From Cryptomeria japonica (taxonomy: Eukaryota > Streptophyta > Pinopsida > Cupressales > Cupressaceae): a DNA stretch of 64,000 nucleotides. A program made the position numbers and the translations under genes. Under the pieces are notes generated by a model. That model searched no databases. It saw nothing but the letters and a program-made list of their open reading frames with translations, and was not told where the DNA came from. Numbering within the stretch: position 1 is the first letter of the stretch; each line of letters opens with the position of its first letter. The stretch covers positions 156,514,971 to 156,578,970 of the forward strand of contig NC_081411.1 in assembly GCF_030272615.1 (NCBI RefSeq), in the 5' to 3' direction. This document shows positions 56,194 to 64,000 of the stretch, one piece after another.

Positions 56194-56793
56194 CTAAACA
56201 AATGACCCACCCACTTTTGGCCTGTGAACAGGTAGCCTCCAAGTCCTGTAGATATTTTCCAAACTAAAGAATTCCTGTGAAAGTTTCTTCATATCGATGC
56301 TTTCCTCGACTTCCCAGTCTAGATCAAAAACCATATCAATAGTCTGCTTGTTGATTACTACTAATGTATTCCCTCTGTAATCACATATGGTTTTAGTTCT
56401 TGGGTTGTAGCAATTTACCAGAGCTTTCATTAATTCTACGTCTACAAATACATTTGGAACTACTAACTTGCCTAAGTTCCTTTTCCACAGATTACTAATG
56501 GGTTCGGGTGCATCCCTTCTTTTGTAACCAAACAAAAATAACTCATGCCCTCTTATCTCAGTCCAAATGTCTCCTAGATTTTCAAATTTGTCCTCTAATC
56601 CTTCTTCTTCACTTTTAATCTTCTTGGACCTTACACTAGACGATGGACACTGGTCTAATAAGTCCTGAGTCAAAGCCCTCCCTTCTTTCTTCTGTCTCTT
56701 GGGCTTCTCTTCAGGGTTTAACTCTTTTCCTTTCCTACTCTTTTTAGAAGAAGAAGACGAAGGTTCCATAGTTACAGTAAATAAGAGAGACAA
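56194..56793 (-). pseudogene. Gypsy-2 accessory ORF, N-terminal part (199 codons)
   Basis: Starts MSLLFTVTMEPSSSSSKKSR (a second ATG nine codons in may be the real start), then a basic stretch with KSRKGKELNPEEKPKRQKKE that looks like a nuclear-localisation signal. A globular part follows: ISNLWKRNLGKLVVPNVFVD, VELMKALVNCYNPRTKTICD and VINKQTIDMVFDLDWEVEES. The order of helix, short acidic strand and INKQTID...F.L helix parallels FVLSRVHDDCMWL and FKITKKIIHLITRYP in the L-1 protein and the F.V..DVI..AT.L block at 46 kb. It stops at TAG 56194, most simply a CAG-to-TAG change, and continues in phase. Confidence 0.75.
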
Positions 56794-57846
56794 TACTTAC
56801 TTGGTAGAATGCTCAACTCTTCTGGTTATCATTTGCAAATCTCTGCAAGTTCTTCACAGCTTTCAATCTCTTAGCATCGATCTGATTCTTACGAAAATTC
56901 ACTCAGCTTAACTGTAATTGAATGGGCAACTTGTGTATAGTTAATGTTCTGCATCTGTAACGGCTACTCAAGTGTTTTAAATTTAATTGCAGATGTGACA
57001 CTTTTCAACTGGGCCTTTAATTCCTTCGCGGGAAGTACAGTTCGCTCAAAGTGCGCGCGTTTCAAATTATCGATGAAACCCCTATCTTCGGCCGAGTGTT
57101 TGAATCTTCCATCGAAAGCTCATTCTCTTTGATAATATTGTTTCGGTGAAAAACTTACGTCGAGAAGCCGCTTTTAAGACTCATCGAAATTACTTTTTCA
57201 TCGATAATCTCCTTTTTCGACAAGTTGCTCGTGAGTTTCATCGATGCCATACTTTCGATGAGTTTCTTTCTTCGATGAAGGCTTATGAGTGTTCATCGAT
57301 ATCCCCTTTTTCATCGATATCCTTTTTTTTGATGAAACAGCTTTTCTTTTGTTCGACACCACGTTCATCGATGAAACTTGCATTTCGATGAATGTCTCTT
57401 GAGTTTCCTCGATAACGATATTTCTTCGAAATCACCTTTTGCCTTTTCGCCTTTTGCTTTTACCTTTTCGATGAAACCTGGGGTATCGATGAGCGGTTTC
57501 TTCCGTTCATTGAAGGTAACTTCTTGCCGAAACACTTTTGCTTAATGTTTTACATGCCCTGTGTCGATGAAAACGCTCTTTCGATGAAACTTCTCCTGCA
57601 GTGCTCGATACAGCTTACTGGCCGAAATATCCATTAGTCTTCATGCTTATGGAAACATATATTATTATTTTTTTTATTTTTATTATATTTTTTCTTTAAA
57701 AAATAGTGCTCAACAGCGGCTCTGACTGAGGATGAAGGCATTCTGAATTATGCCTTCAAGAATCCAGAATCTCTGGTTAGTGCAGATATGATGGTATTTA
57801 CAATGGAAATGGATCCTACCCTACTGTACAGGTGATACAGAGTGCT
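56794..57846 (-). other. Gypsy-2 spacer between integrase and accessory ORF
   Basis: About 1 kb without a coding signal. Positions 57061-57610 hold a dense cluster of TCGATGA/TCATCGA motifs described separately. An A/T-rich run lies at about 57658-57705. A promoter or splice acceptor for the accessory frame could lie here, but none can be named. Confidence 0.6.
57061..57610. repeat. cluster of TCGATGA / TCATCGA motifs
   Basis: By hand I count nine TCGATGA (57071, 57254, 57272, 57368, 57386, 57467, 57485, 57563, 57580, each within a few bases) and six TCATCGA (57181, 57197, 57238, 57293, 57311, 57364) in about 530 bp, plus variants (TCGATAA, TTCGAAA). The two forms are inverted, and TCATCGATGA at 57364-57375 is a full palindrome. 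Spacing is irregular. Such density is far above chance for a 7-mer. Confidence 0.85.
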
Positions 57847-58959
57847 TCAGGAGAAGAAGTTCTTTAAGAACTGCCCATGTACTGGTAATTCTTGGACCTC
57901 CCGTGTCGCGTTTTGGAGCAAATAAGAATCCTCCCCCCCTTTGTCTATGATCACATATGGGCCGATCCATAAGGCTTCAAATTTACCATGCTTGCCTTTG
58001 TCTTGACTCCTGGCATTCCACATTAAAACCCAGTCTCCTACACAAAATTTCCTGTTAGATGTCCTCTTGTCATACAACCTCTTCATTTGATTCTGAATCC
58101 TGATATTTTGCCTTTGAGCTTCTGCCCTGACTTCATCAAGTTCTACTAGCTGCATTATTCTTTCTTGTGATGGATCTTCAACATCTATTTCTTCTTGAAT
58201 CATAAATCTATGTACAGGTAGAAGATTATCCAAAGGTAGTCTGGCCCTTTTGCCATAAACCAATTCAAATGGAGATTTTCCTGTGGATTTTTTCACAGTT
58301 ATCCTGTCTGCCCATAATGCAAGATTCAACTTTGAGTCCCATGCTTTTTTGTTCTGCCCCAGCATCTTTTTAATGATCTTCAGGATGTTCTTGTTGCTTG
58401 ATTCAGCTTGCCCATTCCCCTGGGGGTGATAAGGAGAAGAATGTGATATCTTAATGCCATATTCATCACAAAAATTGTTGAATTCCTCTGATCTAAAAGA
58501 CATGCCATTATCTGAGATGATTCTTGCAGGAACACCAAACCTAGTAATAATGTTCTCCATTAAGAATTTTATCACCACCTTGCTAGTGGCCTGTTTGGTA
58601 GATATTGCCTCCACCCATTTGGTAAAATAATCTGTAGCAACCAATATCCATCTGTGTCCTCCACTGGATTTTTCTGATATTTCCCCTATAAAGTCAATTC
58701 CCCACTGTTGGAATGGTTCCTCAGTCAACATTGGTCTCAATGGGAGTGATCCTTGATACTTTGTTTTGCTTGAGAACTTTTGACAAGCTTCGCATTTTCT
58801 GACATATCTATAGGAATCATTGAAGACACATGGCCAATAATATCCGGCTCTTAATATTTTATGTGTTGTAGTCTTAGCTGAGAAATGGCCACCACAAACC
58901 CCATCATGCATTTCATGAAGAACCTTGTCTGCCTGGTAGTTGTCCAGACACAATAACAA
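57847..58959 (-). pseudogene. Gypsy-2 integrase
   Basis: 370 residues from the first ATG, but in phase with the RT frame upstream across one TAG (58978-58980), so it belongs to the same polyprotein. HHCC zinc region: His18, His25, Cys56, Cys59 (VLHEMHDGVCGGHF and VRKCEACQ). Catalytic core: Asp89 in WGIDFIGEIS, Asp150 in IISDNGMSF and Glu186 in GNGQAESSNK, 35 residues between the last two (DDx35E). All catalytic acids are present. ALWADRI and KSPFELVYGKRARLPL follow, then a C-terminal domain with NRKFCVGDWVLMWNARSQDK and GPYVIIDKGGEDSY. It would insert element DNA into the genome. Confidence 0.9.
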
Positions 58960-58977
58960 TATCCCATCTCTATTTTT

Positions 58978-60507
58978 CTAGTATAAGTCCCCATTTATAA
59001 TCACATACCTTGCTGATTTTAACTTCAAAGCTCTCTTCTGACTATCGGTCATAGCATCTGGACACTTTAAGTGCTTAAGGTAATACATGATATCAGTGTA
59101 CCATGATGTTTTCTCAATACTGAAATTAGCTTCTTCCCATCCAACCTGATTCACATCAGACTCTTCAATTTCAGTTCCTGTCATGAGTTTGGCCAGTCCT
59201 TGTCCTTTGATAACCTGTGAAATCTTAAGCTCAATGTTAAATTCTTGTATCTGATTGATCCATTTGCATCTTTTGCCCGTGACCTCAGTTTGTCTGAAGA
59301 TATCTTTTACTGCTGCATTGGGGACATAAGCAATAACTTCGGCCCCTACTAAGTATGGCCTGAATTGTTTTACTGCTTTGACCAGAGCATAGGCCTGCTT
59401 TTCATTTATTTCATATTTTACTTCTGAAGGGCTTAAAGACTTGCTAAAGTATGCAATGGGCTGCTCATATCCCTCTGAATTTTTCTGTAACAATACTGCT
59501 GCTATAGTATGACAAGAAGCAAATGAAAATATCATAAATGGTTTGCCAAAATCTGGGGAAATTAGTACTGGTGCCTCAGAAATTGCTCTTTTAATAGCCA
59601 CAAAGGAATCAATTGCTTCTTCAGTCCAGTCAATTTTTGCCTCTTTCTTCAACATCCTTACTATAGGTTTCACTATGTCTGCGAAATTCAAAATGAACCT
59701 TCTCACAAAATTAATTTGTCCCAAAAATGACTGAATGGCTTTGATAGTTCGGGGGATGGGAACCTCATTAATAGCTGCTACCCTTTCAGGGTCAATTCTC
59801 ACCCCCTCCTTGGATACTATGTGTCCAAGTAGTTTTCCCTCTTCAACACCAAAGTGACATTTCTTGGGATTCAAGGAAATTCCATATTCTAAGGCCTTTT
59901 TAAATATCTTCTCAAGGTGTTCATAGTGATCTTCAGCTTTCTTCGAGTACGCAGTCAGATCATCCTGGTATACTACCATGATTATGTCAATCAATTCTAC
60001 AAAAGCCACATCCATTGCCCTTTGAAAAGTAGCTCCAGCATTGGTCAATCCAAATGGCATTCGTGCATAGACATAAGTGCCCCATGGAGTTGTGAAGGCT
60101 GTCTTATATTTTTCAGTTTCTCTAACTTTCACCTGATTGTAACCTGAAAATCCATCCATCATGGACAGCAACTCACACCCTGTTACCTTCTGCAGCATAT
60201 TATCCATGTTTGGCAATGGATAGTTATCCTTTAAAGACGAGATGTTTAAATTCCTAAAATCTACACATAATCTAATATCCCCATTTTTCTTCCTGACTGG
60301 TACCAAGTTAGAAACCCATGTGGAATATCTGCATGGTTCTATTATTCCTGCATCTTTCATCTTTATAATTTCTTCTCTCATTTTTGGTAGCAATGTAGGA
60401 TTAATTGGTCTCTGTTTTTGCCTAAATGGCTGGCTTAAGTGGTATCTCATGTTGAAAGAGATCCTCCCTGTAAGCTTTGAGATCCTCATAAGACCATGCA
60501 AACACAT
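58978..60507 (-). pseudogene. Gypsy-2 reverse transcriptase and degenerate native RNase H
   Basis: The frame differs from the upstream gag-protease frame; the shift is near 60425-60460. RT motifs: LVPVRKKNGDIRLCVDFRNL, MMDGFSGYNQ with Asp118, MPFGLTNAGATFQRAMD, VVYQDDL with Asp182 and Asp183, ISLNPKKCHFG and LLGHIVSKEGVRIDP. All three catalytic Asp are present. The native RNase H that follows (about residues 310-450) keeps Glu369 in YEINEKQAYALV. It lacks the first acid (FSFAS instead of a TDAS-type motif) and the third acid (YVPNAA instead of TDH). It is therefore likely inactive and perhaps only structural. It ends at a TAG, most simply a TGG-to-TAG change, before integrase. Confidence 0.88.
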
Positions 60508-63361
60508 GTTTATATCTTTTTAACAAGATTATCAGTTGTTGCCTCATAGTAGGAGTCAATTTTTTTCCAATAAAAACATTCTTGGGGGCTTCTTCATTTC
60601 CTAGATTGATTTGTTCAACATCACTTTCTTTAACAGCTGACCCTTTGGTTTCAATTACATCTTGAGCATTAAAAGTTCTCTCTAATGCTACCAGGCCTCT
60701 TGGTAATTTATTTGACTTCAGTTGTATAATTTCATGTCCAAATAAGGTCTCCTTACCTTCAGTTTGTTCCACAAAGTCATTAAAATTTATAGCTTGAGCC
60801 TGATAATGATCAGCACACCGTAAGAAGTTCAGCAGATCTGCATCATCTTGAAACACTTGCCAATTATACAAGTTGTCAGGAACAGATGGTCTCACTTTCA
60901 TTTCCACTTCAGATATCCCAGTTAGCGTTATATCATTACCTTTTAGTGCAATACTTGCTAGAAAATCTGCCATGATGTTCTTTGATCTATCTATCCAGGT
61001 TATCTGAAAAGCATCAAAAAGCTCCATGGTATCCCATACAGCATTCCTATATTGTTTCAGTCTTAAATGCTTCGAGGCATATCTCTCCTTTACTTGTGAG
61101 ACTATTAATTTTGAATCACCAAAGACACTTATCAACTTGATTCCATGTTTGACTGCTATGTTAAGACCAGTGAGTAGGGCTTCATATTCAGCAATGTTGT
61201 TTGTACATTCAAATAACAACTTGAAAGAATACTTGTAAGTTTCTCGTGTAGGTGAAATAAAAAGGATTCCAGCCCCACTCCCTTCTTTGCTACAAGACCC
61301 ATCAAAGAACATCTTCCATATCTGACCATCATTTTCAGTTAGACATGACTCAATGGGGATCCACTCTTTAAATTTAGGTTTTGTCAACTGTACCTGGAAG
61401 TTGTCCATATCAGTTTGTAAAAAACATACTTGGTTCACTGTTCCTTCCATGTCTTCTATGATATATGTGGACCGAGGCTCCCTGTCAATTTTTATTTCCT
61501 GTCCATTTATTGGAATCGTAGCATAAGACAAATCTAGCTGCACATATCCACCAATCATATTCGACCATTGTCTAGACAACAACATTCCATAGTTTGGTGG
61601 AACATCTACCACCGTGATATCTATTTTATATGATGCTTCTGGACAGGCTGCTAATCTGAACTCTACATTCTTCATGACACCAACCACTAGGACTGATCTA
61701 TTGCCCATGGCATAGCATTTTCCAAAGGTTGTATCAACTTCCAATCCTAATTCTTTCATCACCCCAATAGGCATGACATTTATGGCTGCTCCTGAATCAA
61801 TCATACAATTCTTTACCCTTTTGTTGTTTATCACCAAAGTGAGGTAAAATGGGTCTACTTGTGTTGGATTTTTAGTTATAGTGGACCCTAAGTATATAAC
61901 TGGAGCCATTTGTTCATTACTGCCACCTGTTGGGACTTCTCGTTTCTGTTCATTAACCTTCCCTTCTTGGACACCTGAAATCATCTCCAAAGTTTTTTCC
62001 CTATATTCAGGAAACCTCATGATTTCCATTAATGGGACAGAGACTTTTAATTGTGTTAGTGCAGCTGAGATATCAAACGAGGTAGATTGCTGTGATGGAA
62101 GAGTTTTTACCATTTCTTTCTTTTGAACATCAGGACCCTGATTACCATCTTGCTTAGCCTTAGTTGCCTTATTCATTCGCTTAAGTGCTTCATCGTTTTC
62201 TTTCATGAAAAGACTAGCAGGTTTACCTTGTTCTGGATTCACCATCCTGTTTCTTAAGTCATAAGTCCTTTTTGTTTGTGCAACAGCATAAGCTGTAATT
62301 TTTCTTTTCTCTTCTTCAGTAGGGACTCTGAGTTTGACATTTTCATTTTTGCTGGTGGTCACAGGTAAAACAGAGCACTGATCAATATTTATAGAATCTG
62401 ACCTTCCTTCCTGACTAAATGACATCATATTAATAGTTGAATCATCCACATGATCTTCATAGCTATCCTCTTCCTCTTGCAACCCTCTTGCTACTGCACA
62501 CAAAGAGGAAGCGTGTGGCATATTGCAAGCATAGCACCACATGTCATCGTCTTGAGTATAATTTACTGCTCTTTTTAAAGGATCTGGAATTTGTTGATTG
62601 TCTCTGTGGTTCCTTTCTACTGGTTTTCCATCCTTCCATGTAGTGTTATAAGGCATGTCATGTAGTCTAGGTCTCTCAGGACGGTAGTATTGCTGCTTCT
62701 CTGTTTTGTTTACTCTTACAGATAAATCTTTTAGGGCATTTAAAACTTTGTCAAGCTTATCTTCATCCCTATTGGCCTTGGGTGCTTTAGGATTGTACAA
62801 TCTTGCATCCTCTCTTTTTCCAACCTTACCAGCAGCCTTTCTATCGTTCTCTATAACAATGGCATCTTTCATAACATCTCGGAGGTCTCTTGGGTTTCTG
62901 GTTCTCAACTCATAGTTTGTTTTGCTGTCATAAGCATTGATATAGTACAGAATGCTCACTTCAGGTACTGGTTTCATTCTATTAGGGATTTTGTTCAGAA
63001 CCCTATTGAATCTTTTGTTAAAGTCAATTACTGATTCATTTTGCTCTTTCTTAATGCTGATGATTTCATGCAAAGCAAACTCAGGACTATTATGGTCTCC
63101 ATATTGTTCTAGGAACATTTCTTTGAATTCTGCAAGATTTCTAATGGATGCATCAGGCAACGTTCTAAACCAATCTCTCGCATCTTCTATTAATGACTGC
63201 ATAAACAACCTGATCTTGACATCCTCATATGGCAAACCAAAATCCTCAATTACTGCATCAAAGGCTTTGCAATGAGCCTCACCTAAAACTGCATTACTTC
63301 CTGTGAACTTTGGTATTGCTGTCCTGATTTCATTTGGGATGGGATATGGATACATCATCAT
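60422..63361 (-). pseudogene. Gypsy-2 gag, protease and upstream RNase H
   Basis: 979 codons in one frame. Gag core at about residues 27-95 (DARDWFRTLPDASIRNLAEF). Zinc finger Cys276-Cys279-His283-Cys288, one residue shorter than the usual CCHC spacing. Protease Asp522-Ser-Gly in MIDSGAAINVM, with a second conserved block GMLLSRQW at 592-599. RNase H at about 682-805 with Asp687 (FFDGSC), Glu725 (NNIAEYEALL), Asp749 (VFGDSK) and Asp799 (NIMADFLA), all four acids present. A linker then reaches HVFAWSYEDLKAY, the lead-in to RT, after which the frame is lost at 60422. The gag N-terminus lies upstream in phase, separated by one TAG. Confidence 0.88.
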
Positions 63362-63376
63362 TCCTGAAAAATCAAA

Positions 63377-63994
63377 CTACCTCATTTGTTCCATATTTAT
63401 TAGTCCGTGCCCTCCATGAGGATTCACAAAATTCTGGTTCATATTACCATACAAGGGCATTTGGTTTTGATAAGGAGGAGGGTATTGATTCTGGTGTTGA
63501 TACTGAAACTGATTAGGGGGTGGATGTTGGTTATAAAATTGACCAGGAGGTGGATACTGATTATGAGGGATGAAGCCTGTATGTGAGTTTGGCTGGACTG
63601 GTGGTGCACCTGATTGCACATGATCATCCCTCTTGTTACCAAACAGAGGGTTCTCATAAGCTTTGAAATCATTACTCTTTGTTCTACCCACTCCCTGAGC
63701 ATATGTTTTCTTGTAGTTGTTTACATCTTTATTAAAGTCATCCTCACCAACATTTATGCCCAACTTGGCACACAGTTCCAAACATTCCTGAGTCCTTCCT
63801 GAATCTCTCATCTCAGCAGCTGCCTCCATCATCTGTCTGGTTAAATCTGTAAATCTATCTGCAGGATCTGCCATACCTGATCCTGATGGAGGTGGTGTAT
63901 ATTGTCTGGACCGTGCTTCATGATTTTCAAAACCAGGGGGAATTTGGCATCGCCCCTTTTGAGCTTTATATGCCGCAACCAAATCTTCGTTCAT
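63377..63994 (-). pseudogene. Gypsy-2 gag, N-terminal part
   Basis: About 205 residues in phase with the frame at 63361: a TAG at 63377-63379, five further codons, then ATG ATG ATG. Content: ADPADRFTDLTRQMMEAAAE, ELCAKLGINVGEDDFNKDVN, then a Pro/Gln/Asn/Tyr-rich low-complexity region with repeated QYPPP, NQHPPP and NQYPPP. Such a stretch precedes the gag core in many Tat elements. The true start probably lies beyond the window end. The TAG is explained by CAG to TAG, and leaky readthrough is a less likely alternative. Confidence 0.82.
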
Positions 63995-64000
63995 CGGGCT

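Larger units (their letters stand above)
52721..64000 (-). mobile_element. Gypsy-2: well-preserved Tat-lineage Ty3/gypsy element with a 3' accessory ORF
   Basis: Inserted in Copia-3 gag at 52721. Minus-strand order: gag (63994), protease, RNase H, RT with native RNase H, integrase (to 57847), a 1-kb spacer, then an accessory frame to 53620, and an LTR. The 5' LTR and leader lie beyond the window. Only two in-frame stops and one frameshift break gag-pol, and two stops break the accessory frame, so it is younger than Gypsy-1. The Tat assignment rests on the extra archaeal-like RNase H and RT type. Its RNase H order differs from Gypsy-1. Confidence 0.88.

Overview
The window is plant nuclear DNA made almost entirely of LTR retrotransposons stacked inside one another. 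I see no host protein gene, rRNA, tRNA gene or CRISPR array. Large AT-rich intergenic space, kilobase-long LTRs, mixed Ty1/copia and Ty3/gypsy (Tat-lineage) copies, many single-stop decayed ORFs and long nested runs suggest a gymnosperm, most likely a conifer. That assignment is an inference, not something the sequence proves.

Left and centre (1-43.6 kb) form one nest. An old minus-strand copia remnant (Copia-0) has its protease split near 3.19 kb and 42.21 kb. The 39 kb between holds an unidentified insertion, which contains Copia-1 (plus, 6018-41126). Copia-1 contains Gypsy-1, a Tat-lineage element (minus, 11960-39757). Gypsy-1's integrase is split by Copia-2 (minus, 15550-29947, target duplication AAGAT). 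Copia-2's leader is split by L-1 (minus, 20844-28519, target duplication AGAGG). A 790-bp solo LTR (7302-8091, duplication GTGTT) sits inside the Copia-1 5' LTR. Positions 1-1730 hold a truncated second L element.

L-1 is complete by its ends (two about 1.15-kb LTRs, initiator-Met primer site, polypurine tract) but encodes no protease, reverse transcriptase or integrase. It carries a gag-like zinc-knuckle array and a roughly 1000-codon accessory reading frame of unknown function, so it is non-autonomous and would need another element's pol.

The right side (43.6-64 kb) holds a decayed accessory-type pseudogene (45.2-46.7 kb), a 2.6-kb LTR of another copia-like element (46681-49321), a truncated Gypsy-1-family LTR (50051-50591), and Copia-3 (plus, from 50592). 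Copia-3's gag is cut by Gypsy-2 (minus, 52721 to beyond the window end). Gypsy-2 is the best-preserved element. It has gag, protease, an RNase H placed before the reverse transcriptase, RT with a degenerate native RNase H, and integrase with all catalytic acids. Beyond the integrase lies a second roughly 1000-codon accessory frame.

The most notable signal is that accessory frames of similar length and layout (globular N-terminal part, charged linker, helical C-terminal part) occur in three separate contexts here: non-autonomous L-1, autonomous-type Gypsy-2, and the 45-46.7 kb pseudogene.
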